Shown here in pieces: positions 13,454 to 39,423 of a stretch of 64,000 nt of DNA. The position numbers were made by a program, and so were the translations under genes. The stretch spans positions 8,739,152 through 8,803,151 of the forward strand of contig OY718805.1 of assembly GCA_963070105.1 (NCBI GenBank), written 5' to 3'. The notes below the pieces were generated by a model that was not told the origin of the DNA, searched no databases, and saw only the letters and a list, made by a program, of their open reading frames with translations. The first letter of the stretch is position 1, and each line of letters starts with the position of its first letter. The stretch is from Litomosoides sigmodontis (Eukaryota > Nematoda > Chromadorea > Rhabditida > Onchocercidae).

Positions 13454-16400
13454 TTTACGCTAATAACTATAAAGTAATCCTAGAATGATATTTGCATGAA
13501 ATATGAAATGATTACGATGATCCGACAAGAGAACGAAAATATTAAAATATTTGGTACGTGGATAATTTACCGTTTTAGTGGTTGCATACAATTTCCTTTT
13601 TTAATGATTGTGTACATTACTCTACACCTAATCACTTCAACTACTCCATGAATAAGCACCATTCCAAACTTATAACAAATAGTAATGTCCAGTACTCATG
13701 TTCAGTCACTTTACATTCCTTCATCTTCAATAATGAGAAATAAAATAGCGTATATCTGTAAAATTTAGGATACGCAGGCCACTTCTTTAATCCACCTCAG
13801 GTTCATTAGAATTAGGAAAAACTCCCAGTGCACCCTGCTAAATGCTATAAATATATATGGAAAATCTCACAGTGTACTCCACAATAACCAAAACACACCA
13901 CACATCCAGCACAGAACTCACACAACATAAAAAAGACGTTACGCAAATGCAATGACGGTTGCCTACACAATAATGGAACCAGCAACAGCGGCCATCTGCG
14001 AAATAACAATACGACCGTTGGCCGATGAGTTTTAATTCGCAATGCAAAACAGTGGACATCGAAAACGTGATTACCTGAGAGGAATCGAGGATACATAGCT
14101 TCCAATTAGAAAGCAAATTAAAACAATAGCAAGTCACATGGACCACAGAGCAGTGTATTCCTAACAGTGTATCTTACAATGGGAAACAGGACTGGCAATG
14201 TAGCATAACCATAGCAAAAGATCAGCACACTCCAAACCGAAGTCTAATATGAAAATATCGTATCTCGACCATAGCTTATACTTAAATGTTGCAGTAGATT
14301 TTCCAGAAAACAATGAATGCTAAGATTTAGCGTAGTACGTGAGCATTGAATAGAAGATATTGCTTTTTTACTTGTAAATATAGTGATCCTGCACTTATTA
14401 GACTATTTTAGATTTCATTTTTGAAATTTGCTATCTTTGTCTTAGCTTAAAACTTCGAGTTCAATAATTCAAGCATAGCAAATTTACCTGGTCATTATTT
14501 TCATAAATTATACAAAATAATTGTCCTTTTTTTCTCTTTCGTCAGTTTTTTTCACGAAAATTTACATCTCAGGGATTTAAATTTTATTCTTTTTGTAGAT
14601 AAGAAAATGAGCTTTCCAGAAATAAATAATAAATAAATTAGTTAATTAAACAAATAAACAAATAAGAGAATAAATATGAGCTGTAAATGTAAATGAAATG
14701 AGAAAACTTTACTTTTTAACGATTTTTTTTTCCGATTGCGGAAGCTCTTCTTTTTCTTAAAAATAAATGAGAATAGTAAGCGATCTGAGAAGAGCACTTG
14801 AAAGATATTAGCTGAGATCTCAATACTTATGCGCTACTACTCGTTTGTATGATAAGGAATCTGAAGGATTGGAATATCACACATTAATATTGCGCTTGAC
14901 AGGAAAGACATTTTGGAGTGAATTGTTCCGCTTGATTTGATTGAATTTAAATTTATTTATGCGCATTCTTTCCCTACCCACTTCCTCTAACGTTACGACA
15001 AATTTGTTTAACTGAAATCTCTTCCATCACAACAATTCGATTAAACAAACTCTCACTGTATTTAATTTCAAATTAAATTATAATTTTACCATTCCAATTG
15101 ATGAGAACTAACACTGATGTTGTTTTCCAAACGAAAAATTACCAAGGAAGTTTTAAATGATCTGCAAAAATAAAAAAATTTTACAACAATTATTTTTAGT
15201 TCTTTTACTTGCAATACTAGTACTTAACACAAAAGTCACTATTAGTACTAGTTTGTTGAAGTTAGCTTGATCATTTCTTTTTTGCCCTATTCTAAATTCA
15301 TGTTTGAAATGAAATTTGAAGTTTGGTAAAATATTTTTTTTCTTGCAAAAATTTCTTTTTGAACTTATATAATTAGAATTATATGTTCAAATTTGCTTTA
15401 AATCAAATTTGAAATATTCGACGCCAAGGTGTGCCAATGCTAACTGTTATACTCAATGATTTAATGGCAAATTTTTCCTCGCAAATTAAGCTTGCTATTT
15501 AAAAATTGGGATTGCAGTGCTTTGCGTGACAAAAATGGCATCCTAAATGATAAGTTATTCCTTTCCTTCTTTTTTTTTCTTTGTTAATTTTTTGCAATTT
15601 TTCGTTTTCGATCAAATTTTAACGATATATGTTTGGCTTTAATGATTGAGTTTTACATTTCTCACAATAAAAGATTGTTTGAAGTGAAGAAAAGGAATGG
15701 AATAATCAATCGCATTGCAATTATAGTAATTTGAAATGAATTGTTCGAGCGATTAAAGCCTGAAAGAAGCATTTAATAATTCCAAACATTTAGCACTTAA
15801 TATTTGTTAATGCATTGTCTGTTCGCTCAGTTCAAGCTATTACCACAATGAATGATGAAGTGGCGGAAATGGACAATTGCGCTCGCTAAGCGGTAGGTCT
15901 AACCTATTAGAGGCAAGTGATGTACACACATAAATTCATTGAAATTTTTAACGAAATAAAAAAAAAACTTATAAAATCTTCTGCAGTCCCATCTTTTCCT
16001 TCCTTTTTTTCTCTTTGAAAATGTATTCATTTCATTTTCTACGTATTTATCTTATTGCTAAAAATGACCACGGAGAATCTAAGGAAACAATAGCTTTAAT
16101 AGGTAAACCGATCGAAATTTAAATAGTAATATAAATCTGTATTACTTAATAAAATTTTAATCTAAAAAATTTTAGCAAACAGTGGTACGAGAAATTTCCT
16201 TTTTATCGCTGTGCTTACTTACTTACTTCTTTATTCACTTGCTCATTTCCGTACTGATACTATTTGGAATTTCTTCCTACACGGAAAGGACAATGAGAGA
16301 AGGAAAAAATAACTAAGAGAGATTAGTCAAAAATTGTTTTAAACTAAACTAACAGTAGGAGGAGTTAATATAGCAACTGGTAGAAGTTAGGGATGTAATG

Positions 16401-16742
16401 CATGAATAATGACATATTTTGAACTTTTTCATTAAAATTCATTTGTTAATTAGCGATGTATAGCATGTTACCTTGAATTACACATCCAACAACTCTTCAC
16501 CATTCTTTTCCGCTTGCTAGAAATTAATTGTACAAACAAAAATACCTTTAGTAATAAATTGAAGCAAGATAATGCAATGCTAGCAATTGTGATTTATGTT
16601 CTAAAATTTGCTTCAAGCATTTCATTCGAACTTCGTATTACAGTTTCTTTTTACATATATTTTAGTATTACTTTTTGTAATTCTATCTACGCCGATTAAT
16701 ATTTCTTCACGTAAATGTTACTGTATCAAACGCGAAAAAAAG
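13454..16742. other. No gene recognised
   Basis: AT-rich sequence upstream of the S23 gene, whose promoter should be in the first few hundred bases. The open frames around 13838-14146 on the minus strand overlap each other in two frames and match no family I know. Nothing else is supported. Confidence 0.5.
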
Positions 16743-18761
<2,019 letters not shown>

Positions 18762-21700
18762 ACCAGACTGATCAATCTGAAATTGAAATTGTAGTATTGG
18801 CTTGTGATCAGCTTCATAACTTTTACAATACAATTAAGAATTTCCAATTTTTCTTTTCGTTGACTAATAATGATGTATGGCAAATGTCATTTAAATGAAG
18901 TGCTACTATTAAAATTTCCATTTTCAAAACAGCCACTCATTTATGCTACGAAATTAATGCTTTGTGAAAAATCAATGTGCGGGAAAAATGTTTTATTCAA
19001 AGTTTTCTGTTAGAAATGAAAATACGCGTTTTGTTTTTTAAACGGTCGGGTGAGCAATTATTAGTTTTGTTGTTTTTGATTTTTGATTATCGGTTGTACG
19101 CTGTGCACTGGAAAACTTCCATGGACATCTCCTGTTGTCGATGAAATTAGATAATTGAATTATTGCTTTAGCAGCAGGAATTTTTCATTTCGTTTTTTTT
19201 GCTAGCAAAAGTGTAATTTTAGGGAAAATGTTTCGTAGATGTTTAAAATAATTATTTGACAGCGGCATACCTTTTTATAAAAGGACTTCTATATTAATTT
19301 GATTGATTGCTACACGCAATTTTCAACATACTTTGTAACTTTGTTAATTAATTTTCACAATTCGTACAAATGGAATGATTAATGGTGTTGTTTGTAAATT
19401 TTCCAAAGTAATTATTAAGGAGAGTTGCACTAAATTTCTAGTCATTAGCTATTTCAAATTATCAATTAATTAATTAATTATAATATTTGGGGAGAAATGG
19501 ATTCAATTCATGCAAATGAAAATGTTAGGCCTAATGTCAATTAGCTATGCTATGTGCTTATCAAATTTTGCGTGTTGAAAATTTTCACTGAATTTCTTTA
19601 CCAAATAGTTGCCTTTTTTAAAAAAAAAAAAAAGCAAAGAAATGTTACAAGAGGGCGACAGAGAAAGAGAATGAGAAATGGGAACAGAGAATTCTGATGT
19701 GCTTGGAGAAATAAAAGGAAAGGTTTTAAGTATTAATATACCAAAAATTTTTCCTTTAAAAAAATATAAAGGATGTCTTTTTTTTAGTCCTTAGAAATAC
19801 GAGCTTTGAATGCGAAATAAATGAACCGAAATTATATGTTCGCTTAATGAAAGATTTTATTCCTTTCCTCTGTCTATTTTTTTGGTTGCAAAAGAGAGAG
19901 AGAGGGAGGGAGAAGGAGAGAGAGAGGGAGGGAGAGAGGGAAAAGTAAAAAAAATGGAAGAGGAAGAGAAAAGTAATGTGTGGAGCATTTCAAAACATTT
20001 CAAGTGAACTGATTTAAAATTTACTTCCAAATATTTGAGAGCAATTTTCACTCAATGAAGCAATGCTTCATTCTTCGGTATTTCTCGCTGCTATATGAGT
20101 CAACAAAAATTTCCAATTCCATTAACAAACAATTCCCAACGTATGCTTTAATTTTTAGCTATTTCTAACTTTACAAAAGTAATTTTACTTTTCAACCACA
20201 AACATACTGTCAACTTTTAGCCAGGTCAATTTAAAATATTTAAAAAATTGATTAAATGATTGGTGAGAGTTAATGAAAGAATTGCATGAGTGAGAGTAAA
20301 CTGTATAATAAAATTTATATGATAAAAAGAAATTCACTTTTTTTATGTAACTCAATTAAAATCAATCAAATCAATTTAAAATATTATTATAAAGAAAAAA
20401 GAAAATGGCGAAATGAGCGATAGTTACAATAGCTTTATGCATTACACTGAGTTTGAATGCATAAAATAAGTGTTATTTAAGTGAACGATAAATTAAACAT
20501 TAATAATACTATAGGAATTAAAAATTAGATATGAAATATTAATTTGCACTTTTAATTGCAATCCAATAACATTTCAAAGTTTTCAATTAAAAGATAATTT
20601 CAATAATTCAGCTATTAGTTGCAAATAACTAATTAAAATAAACTACGTTCATTCATATGCAAGAAATGCTAGCAAATTAAAATAATAGCCAATTAGCTAA
20701 ATAAAAATAAATAGAAGTGTTACGTGAAGATTACACGTAACGGCACGTACTAACAATGCATTCATTAAATGAATGAAATTTGATGTAAGCAATAATGATG
20801 CTTACGTAATACTCTTACGTGAATACGTGAATATGAACTGTATTATAATTTCTAAGCGATTTTTTACATTTTGCAATTTCCAAAATGTAAATGTGAACTG
20901 TGCAAGAAGTGATGAACATTATTTATTTTAGGAGTGAAATTTGATGTGAACTTTTGCAATATCGTTTTTCAATTAAACGCACGTCATAGGACTGATGCGT
21001 TCGGATAAATTTCAAGCCTTTGAGACTTTCCTCGCTCTTTCTTTCATTAAGCTAAGATTAGTTTTCGAAATAATTTTTGAGCCCAGTAAGCTTAGATATG
21101 CACTTTTCATTATTAACTTACAGCAATAATATTGCTTGTTTGGTTTTTGAGCTCAGTTAGTTAAAAAAAAACAATTTTTTTTCTTTACTTACAAAGCACA
21201 CATTTATTTAAACATTTTTTTTTAGCAAAAGCATTGCTTTATTTGAGCTCATTTTTACTTTTACGTTTCTGCTTGTTCACAAACTGAATAATTTAATTTT
21301 TTTTGACTTTTTTTTTTAAAATAATATTTGAAAGAAGATAAGGTAAGGATTTCAAAGCACAAAAGATTTATTATATCCATAAGAGAAATAGTAATTATGA
21401 TATAATTTTTGAATTTTGATAAAATGCAATTTTAATAGTCGCTGAAAGGATATAAATCTACGAAGTGTCGATGAATTTTAGACTTTCACAATTCGTCCGA
21501 AAATACAACTTTAAAAAAGATTGAAAGCGTGAGTGGAATGGAGTATTAGTGGGAATTGTAAATTACATGCTGCAGCTGTGAAAAACGAATAGTTTCAATT
21601 TCTTAAATTTTGTTTTTCCAAAAAAAAAGAATGGAAGAGATGAAGTGCTTAACATCAACGATTGCTCATTCAATTCTCTAATTCCTATTTTTTTACAGCA

Positions 21701-23433
21701 TTTTAATTCATTTTTCATTGAACGTAAAAAATAAGAAAGCGAGCATTACATGTAATTAATGGAATGCAATTTTTTGCACTTCCCTTTTTCCCTTTAATTT
21801 GTTTAATTTAATAAAAAAAAAATTGATAAAAATTTTGAAAGTATATCTAATTTATAACGATACACTCTATTATTTTTATTTCCTATTAACAATTCCTTTT
21901 TGTCCATTTTCCTTTACCATTGCATTTATCAGTTCCAAAATGATTAGACGGCTATTGCTATTGTGATGACCAATAACCTAATATAATATATTAGGTGTAT
22001 TAGGCAGTTTAATTTAATTTGCAATATCTTTTCAAGAAGCTCTCCATGCATCATTTCTGGTCAATAAATCGTGCATGAAATGAAATATGACGAAGTATTA
22101 TTGTTTGTCGTACGAAGTTATTGCTACTAACTGGTCATTTGATGACCAGTTAGCAAATGTTAGGTCAAAGCACTCTATTAACCCTTGTCTAATTTAGGTG
22201 TTATTTCAGTTCCGTTAGCTACTCTTTTACGCTTTCTTCGTCTAGCTAGAGAGCTTAATCTAGCACTAGTGCCGTTTAATTGTTTGTCTTTTAATAGCTT
22301 AGACTCTTCCTATGCACATCACTTTTATAGCAATAAACTTCTGAAGTAATTTCAAAAAAAAACAAAAAATTTTTTCTGCCTCATAATTTTCTTAAGTAAA
22401 TTATATTTTTTTTTTATAATTAACATATAACGAAGGGATAAAGTAAAATTTGATCGAAATGTTGTTTATTTTTTTGCTTGCAAGGTTTAACTGTAACTTT
22501 TCCTGGTTATATTTGAATTTAAGTCTTCTTTGCCGGTCGCCATGTATCATTCAAGATGTCATTTCTTGCCGCTGACAATCGATCGACGTGTGCAACATTA
22601 AATTAAATTGATGTAATTAAATATAAATGATGCGACAGATTATGAATGCATATGAGTAGTTAATTAAACTTTAAACATAAAGCGGCACTTACTCACTTAT
22701 CACATGATATGGCTAATTGAAATGCGATTAGCAATAAAATGTCCGCAATGACCGCAAGAAATATTATGCATTGACTTGATGTTTGTCCAATTACCGATAG
22801 CATTATCATCATTGTTATTATCATCGTTATCGTTATCATTATCGTTGTTACGATTGCTGCTCTAATCACTATCATTATCATTACTGTATCATCGTCGAAT
22901 AGTAGTTATTGAATGGGTTGGTGGAAGAATTTGAATTGCCTTGTACGCTTGCTCCCATTAACTTTAAATTTTTTGTGAAATTTAGTTTAAAAAAAAATTC
23001 GTACTATCATCTAATTTACAATTCATCTCATACTAAAATCTGAAATATCTAAAAATGAAAAAGCTCTGATTATTTATTCAGTACCAACTTCTTGGCAATT
23101 CTTTTTTACATCCAAATTTGAAACACATACCAAGGCTAACTAACATTGCTAATGAATTTGCTGCAATTAGTCGGATACTTTACTCTTTTTTTTTCTTTTG
23201 CGGAAATTTTAAAACTTCCTGTATGTTTTGCTCGGATAATTTAGCTAATTTGAATGAATCGATATTTCAAATAGTATTGCAATAGCACCATTAATAAGCT
23301 AGCTAGCTGTTCGAGATATGTTCGGCTAAATCAAAAAAAAAAATAAAAAAAAATTTAGGCTAAAAATATTGATGCACTTGTGAGAAAGGTTTCATTTAAG
23401 ACAAACATTTCTAGCACGCAGTAATTTCAGGTA
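18762..23433. other. No gene recognised
   Basis: AT-rich DNA with short GA-rich (about 19893-19950) and imperfect ATC-rich (about 22800-22890) tracts. No exon-like block is supported. The end of this stretch should contain the promoter of the carbonic-anhydrase-related gene. A TTTCAG acceptor ends 3 nt before that gene's ATG. Confidence 0.5.
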
Positions 23434-34499
<11,066 letters not shown>

Positions 34500-35341
34500 C
34501 AGTAATCATTGCCATCGCTAATGGACCTTCTGCAGTTTGATAGAATGAACGTGTTTGTTTGTTTTTTTTTTTCTTTACGAAATTTAATTTGTAAAAATTT
34601 TGTGATATTTCGCTAAAATAGCAAATTGCATGAGTGTAATTATAAGAAATTGTATTCTGGAAGAGATCACAGATACGCATGGTATGTTTTATGAATTTCT
34701 TTTTTTCCCCCTCCCCCTCCCTCTCCCCCCTCCCACTATTACCCTTTAATTAAATCTACAAACGTTACTGCTGTCAGCAATCTTTGCAAACATTTATGCA
34801 ATAAAAAAAGCTACCACCAAGCGTGCTTGTTTTTGTTTCGGTTCATTCAGCTTCATTTGCCTCTATCACTAATTTATCGTTTTTATGTGAAAAAAAAATT
34901 CAGAATATTTCGAATTTCAATTGGAACAAAAGCAATTTTAACAAAGTCAACATTCATTTAACTGTAATTTCGTACAGTGCCTCTTTATATTGCGAATGCA
35001 AATAAAAGTTTCATAAAAATATTGATGATAAATAATGTAATTGAAAAAAAAAGCATTGTTTATTTTCGTTTTGCATGAGAATTGTGATTTTTGTCGTGAT
35101 GATCACTGTAGTTATACAACAATTACGATTTGAAGAATCAAAGTAATTAACTTATTAACACGTTTGTGAGTGATTTCATATTTGGACCGAAAAGTTTATT
35201 TATTAAAACATGAAAAAGAATAAGTTAACAACGGCAAATTAATAGAAATTCCGTTTTCAATGAAACAATTGAGAGGGAGCGGAGCGCTGCTGTGAGTTTT
35301 CTTCCACTCGCTCAAACGCATTGCGCACGCATTCACTGATT
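34500..35341. other. Intergenic: 3' ends of two convergent genes
   Basis: Lies between the convergent carbonic-anhydrase-related gene and zinc-finger copy 2. It has a C-rich tract near 34705-34740 and, on the minus strand, the 3' flank of copy 2, with AATAAA on that strand near 35200. No gene seen. Confidence 0.5.
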
Positions 35342-36244
35342 TTAAATGCCGTGAGCACGCTGCACGTGTGTTTTCACGTCCCTCAAATATGAAAAGCTTT
35401 GAGAGCAAATGGAACAAACGTACGGTTTTTCACCTGTATGCTCCCTGATATGTCTGTTCAACAACGATGAATGGGAAAAACATTCCTCACATAGCGGGCA
35501 TTTAAACGGTCTTTCACCTGTGTGAGTCCTCTCATGCCTAACCAACGTGGATGATTGCGTGAATCTTTTCTCGCATTTCGAACAACCGTACGGCTTCTCA
35601 CCAGTATGAGTTCTCTCATGAGCTCTCAAGCTCGATAAATAATTAAGCGAAAGACCGCAAAATGAACAATTGTACAGAATTTCACCAGTGTGAATCGTTC
35701 TGTGTGCATTTAAAGCCGAAGTATAACGGAAGCTTTCCCCGCACACCGAGCAGTTGAACGGCTTTTCACCAGTATGAATCCTCCGATGAACTATTAAATT
35801 CGATGGATGACGAAACACTCTCCGACATATCGAACAATTGTATTGCTTCCGAGCGGTTTTGGCACTTCCGAAATTATCCAATGTCGATTGTTTAGACACC
35901 CTTTTTCCGCGTTCCGACTTTTCAGTCGCGCTAGCCTTTCCATGCGCATTTGACGAAGCGTGCTGATCCTCATAGTCTAATTCGACATGCTCTCCTTGAG
36001 AAGGTAAATTCGACGATTCCTCCTCCATTTCATCTTCTTCGTCTATCACTAAATTCTCCGAATCCGTTTCATCGTTACTCGGCCCTGCCCCCCATAAGTC
36101 GGGTGAATTCGGTTGCTGCGTTTGTGCTTTCTGAAATTGCATGAAATTATTCATCACGAAGTAATTTCTAAGCCGTAACGAACTTACCGTAGAGTGAATG
36201 ACTGCGTGGAGGACAAATGGGAAAAGTAAGTGCATTAGGCGCAT
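35342..36244 (-). CDS. Leader-bearing six-finger C2H2 protein, copy 2
   Basis: Exon 1 is 36188-36244 (MRLMHLLFPFVLHAVIHST), the intron is 36131-36187 (57 nt, stop-free), and exon 2 is 35342-36130. It is 281 residues spliced, or 300 if the intron is kept. An acidic block (DEEDEMEEESS) and the KQSTLDNFG basic patch precede six fingers. Helix positions -1/2/3/6 are HSNV, YSAA, YSSA, QSTR, HSLR and YRDT. Finger 5 carries an EE pair after its second Cys, shared only with copy 7. Finger 6 has the SYLRDVKTH helix of copy 7 and nearly that of copy 8, which suggests exchange of 3' ends. It is divergent to copy 3 over a 1.46-kb spacer, and its upstream region is A type. All Cys and His ligands are present, ending HVQRAH. 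Confidence 0.9.
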   Translation of the reverse strand: MRLMHLLFPFVLHAVIHSTVSSLRLRNYFVMNNFMQFQKAQTQQPNSPDLWGAGPSNDETDSENLVIDEEDEMEEESSNLPSQGEHVELDYEDQHASSNAHGKASATEKSERGKRVSKQSTLDNFGSAKTARKQYNCSICRRVFRHPSNLIVHRRIHTGEKPFNCSVCGESFRYTSALNAHRTIHTGEILYNCSFCGLSLNYLSSLRAHERTHTGEKPYGCSKCEKRFTQSSTLVRHERTHTGERPFKCPLCEECFSHSSLLNRHIREHTGEKPYVCSICSQSFSYLRDVKTHVQRAHGI

Positions 36245-37703
36245 ATTGATTTATGTACCAATTCTGAAAATATTAAAAATTACAGAACGCCGCAAGGCAT
36301 TGCAAACAATAAAGGAATTTTTCACTTTAATGAAAAGCGTGGCAGCCATTCCAATTCGATGTCAGAAATAAGCGAATTCTAAAATATATCGTTTTGAAGT
36401 GAATGAAATACTACGAATTGAATAAAATTGATGGCAAAGACTGCCGAAAACTTTGTTCAGAAACGGTCAAAGTACCACAGATGGAAATAGATTAATAGTG
36501 TGCGCCATAAAATTGCGTGGTTTAACTCCTCGTGATAATTTGATTTCATCTTTTGCATTGTACTGCACAATAATTTATGCGAAGCACTGGCTGAATCAAA
36601 GAACGGCGGCAGCGGCAGAATTAGTCAGTGAGTGCTGCACGGATTCCTTCAATTTCATCAAATGAGCTGATTGCATGTTTGATAAATATTTTGACGAATG
36701 AAAATTAGATTCAATTCACGACTATCAAAGCCTCATCTTGTAAATAGATTTTAAAAAAAATGAAAGTGAAATTTCTTCACTTCCAACCTTTGTTCTGCGA
36801 TTAATTATTACGACGTTGACAACGCAGTGAACTAAACTTCTACGTGCAGGGCAATCTTCACCCCACACGTTTCACTTAGCTACATACTCTCGGATATCCT
36901 TAACTGGCAACTTCATCGTTGAATGTAATCACATGACGCTTACGCCAACTGCTCAAATGCATGAACAAGTAAATTACTGTATTTTTGACTTTAGCTACAG
37001 CTTGAAATGTTCCGCAGGAGACTCTCATCACCGCAGTAATGAGTATGGCATGGCCTGACAGCGCCAAATAAGTTCAGTTTTAATTCTTTGACAAACAATT
37101 GATGAATTTTAAAGAATCTTCTATCGGTGTTAACTAATTCTACCGCTGTCCTTTGACCCAATGCCCAGCTTTGAATAGCCAGCCATTGAATAATTTATTA
37201 TACTACTCAATAACTAACTATTGTAATAAATAGCAACAGCTACAATGGTTATAAAAATTGTCAAATGAAACTGCATAAAATATGCTGCCAGTGCTTTGCA
37301 TAAATCATTTTCCGATTGAATGAAAAAATAGAAATGGAATTATTAGGTAGTAGAAATTGAAGAGCTCTCTTTATAATTTTGTATTGAAGCGTGCACTGTA
37401 AATTTATCGAAATGTGCATTTGCGGAAGAGATTAATTAGCAGTTCCTGAATAAAGCCTTCCGGTGACCGCCAGCAAATTCTCCGCCGTCGTTTTACTGCA
37501 TCAGTTGTATTCCATTTACTTCAAAACAATGAACCTTTTTAAATTCGCTGTTATCTAGCAGAAATAAGTTGCTATGCTTTTGGTTAAACGAAAGATTTCC
37601 TTATTCTAGCAGAAGTAGAAACGCCTGGTCACACGTGGTCACTTCGTATCGTTGTTTTTGTGAACTTAATATTTTTCAGGATTGGTAACTCACAAAAATC
37701 AAT
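36245..37703. promoter_or_regulatory. Divergent intergenic block between copies 2 and 3 (A left, B right)
   Basis: The shared upstream region of two head-to-head genes. On the right, TTTTTCAG ends at 37679, 24 nt before the copy 3 ATG; on the left, a mirror acceptor lies just before the copy 2 ATG. Both fit spliced-leader trans-splicing or a 5' UTR intron. The same block recurs at 41681-43138 (inverted) and 55236-56686. Its two halves contain diverged homologous segments pointing in opposite directions (around the TTTATGC-AAGCACTGGC motif), so the block looks like an old inverted duplication. Promoter function is inferred from position only. Confidence 0.65.
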
Positions 37704-38636
37704 ATGCGCTCAATAAGCTTATTCTCCCTATTTCTCCTTCACGCAATCATTCACACTACGGTAGGTTCATTAAGGCTTAGAAATTACTTCGTGATGAATA
37801 ATTTCATGGAATTTCAGAAAGCACAAACGCAACAACCGAATTCACCGGACTTATGGGGGGCAGGGCCGAGTAACGATGAAACGGATTCAGAGAATTTAGT
37901 GATAGGCGAAGAAGATGAAGTGGAGGAGGAATCGTCGAATTTACCTTCTCAAGGAGAGCATGTCGAATTAGACTATGAGGATCAACACGCTTCGTCAAAT
38001 GCGCATGGAAAGGCTAATGCGACTGAAAAGCCGGAACGCGGAAAAAGGGTATCTAAACAGTCGACATTGGATAATTTCGGAAGTGCTAAAACCGCTCGGA
38101 AGCAATATAATTGTCCGATATGTGCGAAAGTGTTTCATCGTTTATGGGATTTAAAAGTTCATCGGAGGATTCATACTGGTGAAAAGCCGTTCAACTGCTC
38201 GGTGTGCGGGGAACGCTTCGCTTATTCTTCGTCTTTGAAGGCACACAGAACGATTCACACTGGTGAAAGGCTGTACAACTGTTCATTTTGTGAGTTTTCG
38301 GTTAATTATTTATCGAACTTGAGAGCTCACGAGAGAACTCATACCGGTGAGAAGCCGTACGGTTGTTCGGAATGCGAGAAAAGGTTCGGCCGATCATCCA
38401 CGTTGGTCAGTCACATGAGGACTCACACAGGCGAAAGACCGTTTAAATGCCCGCTATGCGCGAAATGTTTTTCCCTGTCATCGTCGTTGAACGCACATAT
38501 CAGAAGTCATGCAGGTGAAAAACCGTATATTTGTTCCATTTGCTCTCAGCGCTTTACAGAGTTGTCTTCCTTGAAAAGACACGTGAAGCGTGCTCGCTGC
38601 AGCTATATTCAGTGCAAATATTCGAAATGCGTTTGA
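37704..38636 (+). CDS. Leader-bearing six-finger C2H2 protein, copy 3
   Basis: Exon 1 is 37704-37760 (MRSISLFSLFLLHAIIHTT), the intron is 37761-37817 (57 nt, stop-free, donor GTAGGT), and exon 2 is 37818-38636. It is 291 residues spliced, or 310 with the intron. Acidic block, KQSTLDNFG patch, then six fingers with helix positions -1/2/3/6 RWDV, YSSA, YSNA, RSTS, LSSA and ESSR. The last finger has lost its normal second His: it reads RHVKRARC, so a Cys may serve as the fourth ligand. A Cys-rich tail (SYIQCKYSKCV) extends the protein; copy 10 has a similar tail, while the other copies stop near this point. Finger 1 has Asp at helix position 3, unlike every other copy. Upstream type B; divergent to copy 2. 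Confidence 0.9.
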   Translation: MRSISLFSLFLLHAIIHTTVGSLRLRNYFVMNNFMEFQKAQTQQPNSPDLWGAGPSNDETDSENLVIGEEDEVEEESSNLPSQGEHVELDYEDQHASSNAHGKANATEKPERGKRVSKQSTLDNFGSAKTARKQYNCPICAKVFHRLWDLKVHRRIHTGEKPFNCSVCGERFAYSSSLKAHRTIHTGERLYNCSFCEFSVNYLSNLRAHERTHTGEKPYGCSECEKRFGRSSTLVSHMRTHTGERPFKCPLCAKCFSLSSSLNAHIRSHAGEKPYICSICSQRFTELSSLKRHVKRARCSYIQCKYSKCV

Positions 38637-38639
38637 ACG

Positions 38640-39423
38640 TGTAAAATGAAACTCATAATACTCTTCGCTCCTTTTCCCTTATTGCTTTGAATGTGACATT
38701 TCCATTAATTCTCTCTGTTCGCAATTCACTTTTTTTCACCTTTTCATAAATAAACTTTTCGGCCCAAATATGAAATGATTCTCTTACAAGCATGCTAATC
38801 AAGCAGTCTGCAAATGTATTTGTTTATAAAATTGAACACAATGCATTGGGATGGTAATAATTTTCAGACTAATTCAAATTCTTCCATAAAACACTTATTC
38901 CATAATGTTTCCACACTGTTATGGTAAACGAGTGGAGATAGTATGCGTATTGAAATAGGATTGCAACTTTAAGAGTTTTATTGCATAATAGTATTTTTTT
39001 TTAAAAAATTTTTTTAAACAGAAAAAAAAAGAAAGAAAGCGTGGATTGTAAAATTTGTCATAGTTGAAGATGGAAGAAAGGTTGCGACCAGAAATCTTAC
39101 AAACAATTTTGCTTTTATTAAAGTAAAATGCTTCTCTCTCTTTAGAAGTTTCTTCAGAAAGCGGCACTTCTGTTCCTCACAGGCTCAATGTATTTTTTAT
39201 AGCTTCGAGTAATTGAAGTAAAGTTATTCGAGTAACTAAAGTTTGTTTTACTAAATGTTTATTTTGCTATGAGCAGTGCTGTTTGCCACAGAACGAGCTA
39301 CCCGAAATATTTAGCATTTTCCAAAATCATATACCCATTTGCACCAGGTCGAGCTCTTCTCCTGCATCATCTGAACAAGCAGTGAGTGTGAAGTTACTCT
39401 CCTAAATAGGTAGAAACAAGGTG
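38640..39423 (+). repeat. 3'-flank duplication shared with the region after copy 7
   Basis: The region after copy 3 matches that after copy 7 (about 46340-47034) nearly base for base, from the ATAAATAAACTTTTCGGCCC poly(A)-signal region to the motif AGAAACAAGGTGA. The match then stops abruptly, which marks a duplication breakpoint at about 39421 and 47033. AATAAA lies in the shared start. No gene seen. Confidence 0.85.

Noticed and set aside
35950..36144. About 64-codon antisense frames across exon 2 of each finger gene (TKRADPHSLIRHALLEKV...)
   Set aside because: Shadow frames opposite the acidic region; they follow the sense-strand codons.
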